Both the position numbers and the translations under genes were made by a program. 64,000 nucleotides of DNA from an uncultured Desulfobulbus sp. (GTDB taxonomy: Bacteria; Desulfobacterota; Desulfobulbia; Desulfobulbales; Desulfobulbaceae): the NCBI RefSeq assembly GCF_963664075.1, contig NZ_OY760916.1, forward strand, positions 965,501-1,029,500. Reading direction: 5' to 3'. Shown piece by piece: positions 35,277 through 43,314 of this stretch. Position 1 is the stretch's first letter; the number at the start of each line of letters is the position of its first letter. The notes below the pieces were generated by a model. That model saw only the letters and a program-made list of their open reading frames with translations, ran no database searches and was not told where the DNA came from.

Positions 35277-36361
35277 AATGTGCCGATGAGTTCAGATCCA
35301 GGGAAATTACCGCGCCCCTGGTCGAGGAGATCAGGCGCACGCTGACAAAGCCCCTGCGGATTATGGAAGTCTGTGGAACCCACACCATGTCGATTTTTCG
35401 CCATGGCATCCGTTCGTTGCTTCCTGAGGGAATCATTCTGCTTTCAGGTCCAGGTTGCCCGGTCTGTGTCACTCCGGCCGATCATATCGATGCCTTTCTT
35501 GCTGCGGCCAAAAAGCCCGAAGTCACCATTGCCACCTTTGGTGATCTGATCAGGGTACCTGGCAGTGAGGGCTCGCTTGCCACCGCACGAGCAGAGGGGG
35601 CGAAGGTAGAAATCGTCTATTCGCCCATGGATGCTCTGGTCCTTGCTCAAAAAGAACCGGAGCGAACGGTGCTTTTTCCTGCCATTGGATTTGAGACTAC
35701 TGTGCCCACCATTGCCGCAACCATTCTTCAAGCAGAGCGCTTGGGCATTGAAAATTTCGTGATCATCGCTGCCTGTAAAACCATGCCACAGGCTCTGGAC
35801 ACCCTGCTTTCCGATGAGGAACTCAGAATCGACGGCTTGCTTTGTCCCGGCCATGTGAGTGCTATTATCGGCAGTGACGCCTACAAGCCCTTTGCCGAGC
35901 GCCATAACCTGGCCTGTGCCGTGGCTGGATTTGAGCCCGCTGACATTCTTGCTGGCTTACTGAGTTTGATTCGTCAGCTGGCAGAGGGCAATCCCCGTGT
36001 GGAAAATTGCTATACCCGTGCGGTGACCGCCGAGGGGAATCGCAATGCCCAAAAGCTCATTGATCAGATCTTTGAGCCTGCCGACAGTCCCTGGCGGGGG
36101 CTGGGCACGATCCCCGGGAGTGGGCTGGTGTTGCGGCCCCAATATCAGCGTTATGACGCGGTGGCACGCTTAGGCCTCAGTGTGCAGCCCGCTCCTGAAC
36201 CCAAGGGGTGCCGCTGTGGTGATATCCTCAAGGGAAGCCTGCTGCCTCCGGACTGCCCTCTGTATGGAAAGGCCTGTACCCCCCTGAAACCTGTTGGCCC
36301 CTGTATGGTTTCAAATGAAGGCACCTGTGCGGCATATTACCGATACAGCGGCCAGAAGTAA
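35273..36361 (+). CDS. hypD: Hydrogenase iron-cofactor scaffold HypD
   Basis: A 362-residue [4Fe-4S] protein on which, together with HypC, the Fe(CN)2CO group is built. Characteristic motifs are MEVCGTHTMSIFRHGI, SGPGCPVCVTP and FPAIGFETTVPT. The C-terminal cluster ligands lie in CRCGDILKG, DCPLYGKACTP and the closing GPCMVSNEGTCAAYY. It starts inside the hypC stop (ATGA). Confidence 0.97.
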   Translation: MKCADEFRSREITAPLVEEIRRTLTKPLRIMEVCGTHTMSIFRHGIRSLLPEGIILLSGPGCPVCVTPADHIDAFLAAAKKPEVTIATFGDLIRVPGSEGSLATARAEGAKVEIVYSPMDALVLAQKEPERTVLFPAIGFETTVPTIAATILQAERLGIENFVIIAACKTMPQALDTLLSDEELRIDGLLCPGHVSAIIGSDAYKPFAERHNLACAVAGFEPADILAGLLSLIRQLAEGNPRVENCYTRAVTAEGNRNAQKLIDQIFEPADSPWRGLGTIPGSGLVLRPQYQRYDAVARLGLSVQPAPEPKGCRCGDILKGSLLPPDCPLYGKACTPLKPVGPCMVSNEGTCAAYYRYSGQK

Positions 36362-36406
36362 GTAATGCGAACAAGCGGTTAGTACTCTTTTTACAGTAAG
36401 GATCCC

Positions 36407-37423
36407 ATGAAAGCAGACTCGATTATCAGTCTTGACCACGGCAGTGGCGGACTTGCCAGCCAGAACCTGATCAGTGGTCTCTTCCTCAGGTATCTGCGTT
36501 CTCCGCAGCTGCATGACCTGGAAGACTGCGCAATACTTGGCGAGTATTCCGGACGTATTGCCTTTTCCACAGATAGTTATGTAGTTGACCCGCTCTTTTT
36601 TCCAGGGGGGGATATTGGAAAACTGGCAGTGCACGGCACCATTAATGACCTGGCAATGCGTGGTGCCCGCCCCATTGCATTGAGTCTGGCTTTAATTATT
36701 GAAGAGGGATTTGCCTACGCAGATCTCGAACGGGTGGTCGCCTCCATCGCCACCTGTTCAGAAGAGTCTGGCGTGGCTGTTGTGACCGGGGATACCAAGG
36801 TGGTCCCTCGGGGGAAGGTAGATAAAATTTTTGTCAATACCTCGGGTATCGGCATTGCCTCCCATCGTCACAACATCTCGGGAACCAAGGCCGAACCCGG
36901 AGATGCGGTTATCATTTCCGGTACCCTGGCGGATCATGGTATCACCATCATGAGTGCCCAGGCAGGCATTGCCATTGACGGTGATATCAGAAGCGATACC
37001 CAAGCCCTGCATCGTCTTGTTGCCACTCTGCTTGAAGGCAATACCGGTGTGGTCCATGTTCTGCGTGATCCTACCCGTGGAGGCCTGGCAACCACCCTCT
37101 GTGAAATTGCCCGCTCATCGGGTGTGGATATCACCCTGGAAGAAGAACGTTTACCGATCCGTGGTTCTGTCAACACCGCCTGTGAAATGATTGGGCTTGA
37201 TCCGCTTTACCTGGCCAATGAAGGCAAAATGATAGTCATCTGTGACCGTGACGGTGCCGAGGACGTGCTCCAGCTGATGCGACGTACGCCCGAAGGCCGC
37301 GATGCCGCCCTTATTGGCTGGGTGGGAGAGCGAGGTGAGGGGCGGGTCAGCCTGACCACACGTATCGGTGGTTCTCGTTTGCTGGAGCCGTTGACCGGGC
37401 AGCCTCTGCCCCGCATCTGTTAA
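36407..37423 (+). CDS. hypE: Carbamoyl dehydratase HypE
   Basis: A 338-residue PurM/AIR-synthase-like ATPase that converts the carbamoyl group on its C-terminal cysteine to thiocyanate. The opening SIISLDHGSGGLASQNLI, the STDSYVVDPLFFPGGDIG segment and the C-terminal end PRIC with its invariant last cysteine are all present. AAGGA precedes the ATG; the gap to hypD is 45 bases. Confidence 0.97.
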   Translation: MKADSIISLDHGSGGLASQNLISGLFLRYLRSPQLHDLEDCAILGEYSGRIAFSTDSYVVDPLFFPGGDIGKLAVHGTINDLAMRGARPIALSLALIIEEGFAYADLERVVASIATCSEESGVAVVTGDTKVVPRGKVDKIFVNTSGIGIASHRHNISGTKAEPGDAVIISGTLADHGITIMSAQAGIAIDGDIRSDTQALHRLVATLLEGNTGVVHVLRDPTRGGLATTLCEIARSSGVDITLEEERLPIRGSVNTACEMIGLDPLYLANEGKMIVICDRDGAEDVLQLMRRTPEGRDAALIGWVGERGEGRVSLTTRIGGSRLLEPLTGQPLPRIC

Positions 37424-37440
37424 TTCAAGGAGTCCCTGTC

Positions 37441-37827
37441 ATGCACGAATTATCGCTCGCGCAAAGTCTGCTTGACCAACTCGTAACCCTCGCCAGAGAG
37501 CACAATGCTGAACATGTGACCCGTCTCTCTGTGACCATCGGTCCATTTTCGGGGATCGTTCGCGACAGCTTTGAGTTTGGTTTTAATATCCTCAAAGACG
37601 CGCAGCCCCTCACGAAAGATGCGGTTATGGTAGTGGAGACCCCTGATCCGGTCTATACCTGTCTGGATTGCAACAAGGTCTCAGTTATTCCCTTTGCGCA
37701 ACCCGGTGAGGCAACTGAAATGAATCTTGGTGGCGGCTATCCCAAAAAGTGTCCCTGGTGCTGCCAAAACAGGCTTTCCCCCAAAGGGGGAACCGAACTT
37801 ATTTTGAATCAAGTAGAAATGGAGTAG
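37441..37827 (+). CDS. hypA: Nickel-insertion protein HypA
   Basis: A 128-residue zinc protein that delivers nickel. It begins with the invariant MHE nickel site, and has two CxxC zinc pairs, CLDC and CPWC (the latter in KKCPWCCQN). It lies 17 bases after hypE and directly before hypB, its usual partner. Confidence 0.96.
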   Translation: MHELSLAQSLLDQLVTLAREHNAEHVTRLSVTIGPFSGIVRDSFEFGFNILKDAQPLTKDAVMVVETPDPVYTCLDCNKVSVIPFAQPGEATEMNLGGGYPKKCPWCCQNRLSPKGGTELILNQVEME

Positions 37828-37831
37828 ACAC

Positions 37832-38542
37832 ATGTGTGATACCTGCGGCTGTCAATTGCACGAACACCACCAGCACGACACCAAAGTCGTTGAGGTCAAT
37901 AAAAGCCTGCTCGAGGCGAACCAGAAACAGGCTCATTCCAATCGGCACCACATTGAGTCCATGGGGGCGCTGGCAATCAACATGATTTCCAGCCCCGGCT
38001 CTGGAAAGACCACGTTGCTTGAGCGGACCATCGAGGCCTTAAAAGACACGGTCAAAATCGGTGTAATCGAGGGGGATATTGAAACCGAGCGGGACGCAGA
38101 CCGGATTCGTGCCAAAGGTATTCCAGCGGTACAGCTGACCACCGGCGGAGCCTGTCATCTGGATGCTCCCATGGTCCATGGTGGCTTGCATGTCTTGGAG
38201 CATTTTGCAAAAGGAGAAGGGTTTGATCTCATCTTCATCGAGAACGTAGGAAATCTGGTCTGCCCTTCCACCTTTGACCTGGGCGAGCATCGACGGATTA
38301 TCCTGCTCTCCGTTCCGGAAGGCTCAGACAAACCAGCCAAGTATCCCACCACCTTTCGTGGAGCTGATCTGGTCTTGATCACCAAGATGGATTTACTGCC
38401 CCATTTTGATTTTTCCGTGGAAGAAGCGAAAAAAGAGACCCTGACCCTGAAACCCGATGTGCCGATTATTGAGCTTTCCTCGACAACCGGTGACGGCTTT
38501 GAGCAGTGGATTGACTATTTGAAGCAGATGCTGAAGAAATAA
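37832..38542 (+). CDS. hypB: Nickel-binding GTPase HypB
   Basis: A 236-residue SIMIBI-class GTPase that drives nickel insertion. The N-terminal MCDTCGC is the high-affinity nickel site; a short His run (HEHHQH) follows and adds metal-binding capacity. The P-loop is SSPGSGKTT, followed by GDIETERDADRI and the IFIENVGNLVCP metal/nucleotide switch region, and TKMDLL for guanine recognition. It closes the hypFCDEAB set. Confidence 0.97.
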   Translation: MCDTCGCQLHEHHQHDTKVVEVNKSLLEANQKQAHSNRHHIESMGALAINMISSPGSGKTTLLERTIEALKDTVKIGVIEGDIETERDADRIRAKGIPAVQLTTGGACHLDAPMVHGGLHVLEHFAKGEGFDLIFIENVGNLVCPSTFDLGEHRRIILLSVPEGSDKPAKYPTTFRGADLVLITKMDLLPHFDFSVEEAKKETLTLKPDVPIIELSSTTGDGFEQWIDYLKQMLKK

Positions 38543-38681
38543 TCACGATTTCTGTGACGGTGGGTGAGGGGCTATCGTTTGCACTTCACCAAACCAGCCC
38601 AAGCAATAAAACGATTACCACCGAACCTCAGTTCCCAGTATATGTTGCCGAACATACCTGTAACAAGAGGTACTGATTCTG

Positions 38682-38791
38682 GTAGGGTGGGCACGTTTTT
38701 TTTGTGCCCACCGAAAGCCCTTTCCTCTACAGAAGATATTGGCCAGAACCCCTGAACCGGTGGGCAGAAAACAGCGCTCTGCCCACCCTAC
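38682..38791. repeat. Pair of inverted GTAGGGTGGGCA hairpin repeats
   Basis: Two copies of a hairpin element in opposite orientation. The first has GGTGGGCAC (38686-38694) and GTGCCCACC (38704-38712) around G plus a T run. The second has GGTGGGCAG (38759-38767) and CTGCCCACC (38779-38787). Both are bounded by GTAGGGTGGGCA on the outer side. A third copy, close to the second, lies at 53032-53061. The pair lies between hypB and a minus-strand small gene and could also terminate both. Confidence 0.8.
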
Positions 38792-38798
38792 AGAGGGG

Positions 38799-39044
38799 TT
38801 ACTCTGCCGTCTCAATCAGCTCCGCTTCAGTAGGGAGACGATCATAGATTTCTCCGGCAGGCCCGATCCACCTGTGCCCTTCACGTTTGAGCACCACCTG
38901 CATCTCTCCTGTTTTTTTGTGCGCTACAATGCTCACCATATCTGGTGCCATCATTGGGTGAGGCAGGACCTCGGAGCGTAGCGGGGGAGGTCCCATGGGG
39001 GCTGGATCACCATGCGGATGTCCCAGAGGAGAGGGGACGACCAT
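38799..39044 (-). CDS. Small hypothetical protein
   Basis: An 81-residue frame whose C-terminal half looks like real protein (VSIVAHKKTGEMQVVLKR, then RWIGPAGEIYDRLPTEAEL); the N-terminal half is Pro/Gly/His-rich. There is no strong ribosome site, and the true start could lie further in, at one of the Met codons before VSIVAHKK. No family is recognised. Confidence 0.45.
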   Translation of the reverse strand: MVVPSPLGHPHGDPAPMGPPPLRSEVLPHPMMAPDMVSIVAHKKTGEMQVVLKREGHRWIGPAGEIYDRLPTEAELIETAE

Positions 39045-39447
39045 GTACCCGGCCTGTTCCTGTGGACCAGGTCCATTTGGTTGATTTTTTTACAGATGCC
39101 CCCTCGTAATTGACTGCGACTATAGTACGGGGTGGAGCTGGTTTGCTTCAAGACGATGTTTGTTCCAATTGCATAAAATTAGGTTAATTTATGTTGAAAT
39201 TTCCATCGTACTTGATGGGTATATTTCTCCGCATTCGATGAATATCTCAAAAATAATCCTTGATTCAGTAAGGCCTTCTGCTTGGCCCTCTATCCTCTCT
39301 GTGGTATAGACTTTGCCTGACAGCTAGGATTTTGCATCATCCACGCATCCGTAAGCTTCCATATGCTGTCGCGGATAGAAGGGGAACCTCCGCTGGTACA
39401 AGCGGGACTCAACATTTTAGGTTGTAAGTTCAGGAAAGGAGAAGGAG
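39045..39447. other. Intergenic region upstream of the 110-residue unknown gene
   Basis: No reading frame stands out in these 403 bases. A possible sigma-70 promoter for the gene at 39448 is TTGGCC (39282-39287), 17 bases, TATAGA (39305-39310). The predicted leader (about 39317-39447) contains a small hairpin CCGCT/AGCGG near 39391-39406. It matches no riboswitch I know. Confidence 0.4.
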
Positions 39448-39780
39448 ATGGAAATTAACAAGATTGTCGTCACCGATCTCATCATGAGCGGAAGACTGTT
39501 TCAAGAAGATGGCTACGATCTGGCACAAAGTGCAGATAATCTTGCCGAACTCAAGGGGCAGATCATCATGAACTTCATGCAGGAGAACTATCCAGACATT
39601 GAGGTCTACGCCGACATTGCCATTCAAACTGAGGATCAGGGAAATCGTCCCTTGGAGGTGCTGGCCTATAATGAGGGGGGAGAGGTTATTCAGGCAGCTT
39701 CAGCATCCCTGCAGCAGCAGTTGACCACAATCATTGCCGATAAAACGGCTGATGGTTCCTGGGCCGTTCGGATTCAATAA
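39448..39780 (+). CDS. Conserved-looking small soluble protein of unknown function
   Basis: A 110-residue acidic protein without membrane segments, cysteines or recognisable motif. It begins MEINKIVVTDLIMSGRLFQE and ends DGSWAVRIQ. An excellent ribosome site (AAAGGAGAAGGAG) supports expression. It stands alone, with a long leader upstream and a large palindrome downstream. Confidence 0.75.
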   Translation: MEINKIVVTDLIMSGRLFQEDGYDLAQSADNLAELKGQIIMNFMQENYPDIEVYADIAIQTEDQGNRPLEVLAYNEGGEVIQAASASLQQQLTTIIADKTADGSWAVRIQ

Positions 39781-39798
39781 TTTGGGATGTGAGGGTGT

Positions 39799-39925
39799 CT
39801 TGAATAATTAGATTTGTAATCAAGGTCAAGGCATGCGTACAATTTTACCGCAGGCATATGCATAGCATTCCGAGGATAAAATTGTACGAATAACGCCGAG
39901 ATGAGCAGAAAAAGCAATTATTCGA
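39799..39925. repeat. Nested inverted repeat between convergent genes
   Basis: The inner arms CGTACAATTTTA (39836-39847) and TAAAATTGTACG (39877-39888) are perfect. Outer arms CTTGAATAATT and AATTATTCGAG flank them, giving about 127 bases of symmetry. The inner arms share ATTTTACC/GATAAAAT with the inverted repeat at 17933-17988, and the outer arm recurs in the hairpin at 45155-45191. The element could terminate both convergent genes. Confidence 0.7.
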
Positions 39926-39931
39926 GATTCC

Positions 39932-40786
39932 CTAGAAATGAAAGCCTAACTTGGTGGTTATGCCATAAGCATTGCCACTATTGACGCTGGCGTACTCTCT
40001 ATCTTGATAGTATTCGAAAGAAAGGGTGGTATGGTCACGAAGCAGTATCGAAGCCTTGGTGGTGTAACGCTCTTCAGGAAGATACTGACAGAGCGTTTCC
40101 GAAGATTTTTGATAGCCCACGGCAATCAGCGCTGGATGGTTGAAAAAACGCGTGTTGTAGGCAAGCTGACTATGCCAGGCTGTAGGATCCTTTTCCTGAC
40201 CATTCTGACTGGCTTCCTCTAGCTGATCGCGGGCCTCTATGGCATGAATGTAGCCCCCGGTTAAGGTAAAAGAGTTAAAGCTATAGCCCAGGATAAGGTT
40301 GAGAGCTCCCATGCGCTCGGTCGTGTCGAAGCCCATTTCAGCAAAAGTTTCTGCCATTCCCGTCGTGTCGGCAATGTCATAAATCCAGCCAACTCCAGCA
40401 ATGACGGAGCTGCTGGGATCCATGCTGTAGCGATAGCAAATAGGGATTTCTGCATCTTCTGCTTCCGCGTTCAATAACTGCTCAAGACCATTGGCTGGAA
40501 GGGAATCCTTAATTTTTTTATCGCGCTTGAGCCAAGCCTGTTCCGTCTTGGGGGGCTCGCCTACACTCGTGTAGTGTTTGTTGCCCATGGGGATGTAAAA
40601 CTGATTGAACAGGGGGGTGTATTTACCCAGGTGAATATGCAGCGGTTGTACCACCAGCTGTTGTTTTGCGGCGCAAAGCTGCGGGCATTGGATACTGAGA
40701 AGCAAGGTTGCTCCCAATAATGCTCTGGTTATTGCTCGGTACATATCCCGTTTCATTATTCTGCGAAATCCTGTGGAAGGATTCAT
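39932..40786 (-). CDS. Outer-membrane beta-barrel protein, LbtU siderophore-porin-like
   Basis: A 284-residue exported protein. A signal peptide (ITRALLGATLLLSIQCPQLCAA) leads a sequence with alternating aromatic strands (VIAGVGWIYDIADTTG, LILGYSFNSFTLTGGYIHA) and the C-terminal YGITTKLGFHF, which ends in Phe as outer-membrane barrels do. The strand pattern and ending resemble the LbtU family of siderophore porins, but this is by eye only. The neighbouring DtxR-type regulator 540 bases away fits an iron link. The start may be 40786 or the ATG at 40756. Confidence 0.6.
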   Translation of the reverse strand: MNPSTGFRRIMKRDMYRAITRALLGATLLLSIQCPQLCAAKQQLVVQPLHIHLGKYTPLFNQFYIPMGNKHYTSVGEPPKTEQAWLKRDKKIKDSLPANGLEQLLNAEAEDAEIPICYRYSMDPSSSVIAGVGWIYDIADTTGMAETFAEMGFDTTERMGALNLILGYSFNSFTLTGGYIHAIEARDQLEEASQNGQEKDPTAWHSQLAYNTRFFNHPALIAVGYQKSSETLCQYLPEERYTTKASILLRDHTTLSFEYYQDREYASVNSGNAYGITTKLGFHF

Positions 40787-40985
40787 TCTTCCCTGAGGAA
40801 AGAACGTCTTTCATGATTTATTTGCTGAGTACTAGGGTAGATATTTTTTTCTAATATTGCAAGCAAGGTAAGGAAGAAAATGGCAATAAAATCCTGGATT
40901 CAGTATCTTGCAAAAATACACGGTGTGTCTGTCTCTTGGCTTGCCCCCTGCTTGGCAAAGCTTATGGGGCATCCATAACACGACA

Positions 40986-41078
40986 ACTTCATTGGTTGCA
41001 ACCTGCCGATAAAGTTTATTTTAATCAGTAGGTTACAGCCAACGAAGTTGAGGCGTAGATGAATGCTCACGGATTCAG
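40986..41078 (-). repeat. Dispersed 90-base hairpin repeat, copy A
   Basis: Read on the minus strand it starts CTGAATCCGTGAGCATTCAT and folds into a long hairpin: the arm TTCGTTGGCTGTAACCTACT pairs imperfectly with AGGTTGCAACCAATGAA around AT-rich ATTAAAATAAACTTTAT. It is about 75 percent identical by eye to copy B at 53861-53948. Short pieces of its outer end occur elsewhere (4008, 52709). Confidence 0.8.
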
Positions 41079-41189
41079 GAATATATTCAAGGTAGCCAAA
41101 TTTTTTCAGGTGCGGTAAGGAAAGCAGTTTTATGTTATATTATTACTCTCAATGCCCGTCTTAAAAAAACGAGATTTCTCCTTCTGGTC

Positions 41190-41253
41190 GAGATGCCTCC
41201 GGGGCATGACACCTTCGCTCTAGCCGCAACATCGATGTCATCCCGTGGCATCT
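41190..41253. repeat. Imperfect inverted repeat upstream of the DtxR-type gene
   Basis: AGATGCCTCCGGGGCATGAC (from 41191) is the imperfect inverse of TGTCATCCCGTGGCATCT (41236-41253). It is preceded by CGAGATTTCTCC and resembles the short palindromic elements in other gaps of the window. Confidence 0.5.
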
Positions 41254-41324
41254 GAGGGGCTTGCTGTATTAACTGGTGGCTGAGGTTCGATAGTAATCAT
41301 AGTATCTTATGTGATTTAGCTCAT

Positions 41325-41849
41325 ATGACCAAAAAAAAACAGTTGAGCGCCAGCCAGGAAGATTACCTGGAGGCGGTATATCATATTGCCCGTGAAAAGA
41401 AAGTTGCGCGGGCCAAGGATATAGCCAAGCGGCTAAACGTGCGCGCATCGTCAGTGACGAATGCCTTGCGCTCTCTCAGCTCGCTGGGGCTTATCAATTA
41501 CGCACCCTATGACCTCATTACCCTGACCGAATCCGGCCAGGTACAGGCAAAGGACATCGTTGCCCGCCATGAAGCCCTGGCCAATTTTATGGTACAGGTT
41601 TTGGGGGTTGACCCGGTCGAGGCAGATGAGGCGGCCTGTAAGATGGAACACTCCGTTCCCAAGAATATTGTCAATCGCCTGATTCAGTATGCCGACTATA
41701 TTACCCACTGTCCACGTGGCGGCATCACCTGGGATTCGGGGTTTGGCTACTATTGCAAAACTGGTTGTACCCCAGGCGGTTGTGATCGTAATCGTCCCCA
41801 GCAGGACACGGATGACTCATCCGATGACACTCCATTATCCTCGCACTAA
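41325..41849 (+). CDS. DtxR/MntR family metal-dependent regulator
   Basis: A 174-residue transcriptional repressor of the DtxR family. The winged helix (SASQEDYLEAVYHIAREK, AKDIAKRLNVRASSVTNALR) is followed by the metal-binding and dimerisation helices (ARHEALANFMVQVLGVDPVE, EADEAACKMEHSVPKNIVNR). The C-terminus carries an added HCPRGG and cysteine-rich CKTGCTPGGCDRN segment that is not in classical DtxR. It probably responds to Fe(II) or Mn(II). It could regulate the divergent barrel protein; no operator could be assigned. Confidence 0.9.
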   Translation: MTKKKQLSASQEDYLEAVYHIAREKKVARAKDIAKRLNVRASSVTNALRSLSSLGLINYAPYDLITLTESGQVQAKDIVARHEALANFMVQVLGVDPVEADEAACKMEHSVPKNIVNRLIQYADYITHCPRGGITWDSGFGYYCKTGCTPGGCDRNRPQQDTDDSSDDTPLSSH

Positions 41850-41875
41850 CTCTGACAAAGAAGAACGCTACGCCC

Positions 41876-42697
41876 ATGGATCGTCCCGAAATCACTCAGC
41901 TGTTGTTTCATCCCACCAAGGTTGCTCAAAACACACCGCCCGAAGGAGCCATTGACTTTGCGGTTTCTATAGATCCGGATGTGAGCATCGCCTGTAGAAT
42001 GCACGCCTTTTCCAAAGAGTATCCAACCTTGATTTTTTTTCATGGAAACGGCGAGATCATCCCCGACTACGATGAAATTGGTCCCTGTTATGGAAAAGAA
42101 GGGATGAATCTGCTGGTTGCCGAATACCGCGGCTACGGCTGGAGCAGCGGAACTCCTTTGACCAGCACCTTCCTCCCAGATGCCAACACCGTTTTTTTGC
42201 GGGCAGTTGACTGGCTTATCCAAGAGGGATTCACCGCGCCTGTTTTTGTTATGGGCCGTTCCCTGGGCAGTGCCTGTGCCATAGATATCGCCTACAATCA
42301 CAGCGAACGTCTTGCTGGCCTGGTTATTGAGTCAGGCTTTGCCCGCACCATTCCCCTCTCAAAGATGCTGGGCGTCGATTTGGAGGCCATGGGGTTGACT
42401 GAAGAGGAATGCTTCAATAACGTGGGCAAAATTCGGGAAGTAGAAAAACCGACCTATATTTTGCACGGACAGTATGATCAGTTGATTCCGTTGTGGCAAT
42501 CTGAGACCCTGCAGGCCGAGAGTGGTGCCAGAAAAAAAGAATTTCAGATCATACCAGGGGCAGATCATAACTCGCTTATAGCCAAGGTTGGCCAGATGTA
42601 TTTTCAGGCTATCAAGAAATTTGTTTACGACGCAGCAGGCCTGACGCCAAGCTGGCGTGATCGAAGGCGGCAGTTTAAAGCCCAGCAGTCCATTTAA
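41876..42697 (+). CDS. Alpha/beta hydrolase
   Basis: A 273-residue alpha/beta hydrolase-fold protein, cytoplasmic. The oxyanion region is FFHGNGEI, the nucleophile elbow is GRSLGS, and the acid and His lie in LHGQYDQLIP and IPGADHNSLI. It resembles the BAAT/YfhR-like hydrolases that act on unknown acyl substrates. It starts 26 bases after the DtxR-type gene and ends 16 bases before the deaminase gene, so it may be in one transcript. Confidence 0.88.
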   Translation: MDRPEITQLLFHPTKVAQNTPPEGAIDFAVSIDPDVSIACRMHAFSKEYPTLIFFHGNGEIIPDYDEIGPCYGKEGMNLLVAEYRGYGWSSGTPLTSTFLPDANTVFLRAVDWLIQEGFTAPVFVMGRSLGSACAIDIAYNHSERLAGLVIESGFARTIPLSKMLGVDLEAMGLTEEECFNNVGKIREVEKPTYILHGQYDQLIPLWQSETLQAESGARKKEFQIIPGADHNSLIAKVGQMYFQAIKKFVYDAAGLTPSWRDRRRQFKAQQSI

Positions 42698-42713
42698 GGC
42701 GAGGGAGAGCACG

Positions 42714-43205
42714 GTGACAAAACGTGAGGGGTATCTATCCTGGGATGAGTATTTTATGGCAGTTGCCATCCTTTCGGGGCAACGCTCTAAGGACCCCAAC
42801 ACCCAGGTAGGGGCCTGCGTTGCCAACAGTCAAAATAAGATTGTGGGTGTCGGCTACAACGGTTTTCCCTGGGGATGCTCAGACGACGAGTTGCCCTGGG
42901 ACCGTGAGGGGCACTTTCTCGATACCAAGTACCCTTATGTCTGCCATGCAGAGCTCAATGCCGTGCTCAATTCCATCACCTATGATTTACGGGACTGCCG
43001 CCTTTATGTGGCCCTTTTTCCCTGTAATGAGTGCACCAAGGTGATCATTCAGGCTGGCATTCGTGAAATTATCTATCTTTCGGATAAATACAAAGAGAGT
43101 GACTCGGTCCGGGCGTCAAAAATTATGCTCGAGAAATCTAAGACCATTTACCGTCAATTTACGCCATCCAGGAATTCTATTCTCCTTAATTTTCAAGTGG
43201 ATTGA
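42714..43205 (+). CDS. dCMP deaminase / cytidine deaminase-type zinc enzyme
   Basis: A 163-residue deoxycytidylate deaminase-like enzyme making dUMP from dCMP for dTTP synthesis. The zinc and catalytic residues are in CHAELNAVLN (His and Glu) and LFPCNECTK (two Cys); GYNGFPWGCSDDELPWDR is the usual substrate loop. I start at GTG 42714 with GAGGGAG upstream; longer starts would run into the hydrolase end. Confidence 0.92.
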   Translation: MTKREGYLSWDEYFMAVAILSGQRSKDPNTQVGACVANSQNKIVGVGYNGFPWGCSDDELPWDREGHFLDTKYPYVCHAELNAVLNSITYDLRDCRLYVALFPCNECTKVIIQAGIREIIYLSDKYKESDSVRASKIMLEKSKTIYRQFTPSRNSILLNFQVD

Positions 43206-43314
43206 CCAAAAAATCTGTCAACTCCAGCATGCGGTGATATCTCGGGAACCTTGTTTCGTCCCATTTTTTCAATTATTCTTGCACCGATTGTCTGGAGACA
43301 ACCAAGGAAGCTGA

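Larger units (their letters stand above)
40787..41324. other. Intergenic region between barrel protein and DtxR-type regulator
   Basis: 538 bases between divergent genes. It holds a 93-base hairpin repeat (40986-41078) and a second inverted repeat (41190-41253), listed separately. I found no clear Fur or DtxR box and no protein gene. Confidence 0.6.
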
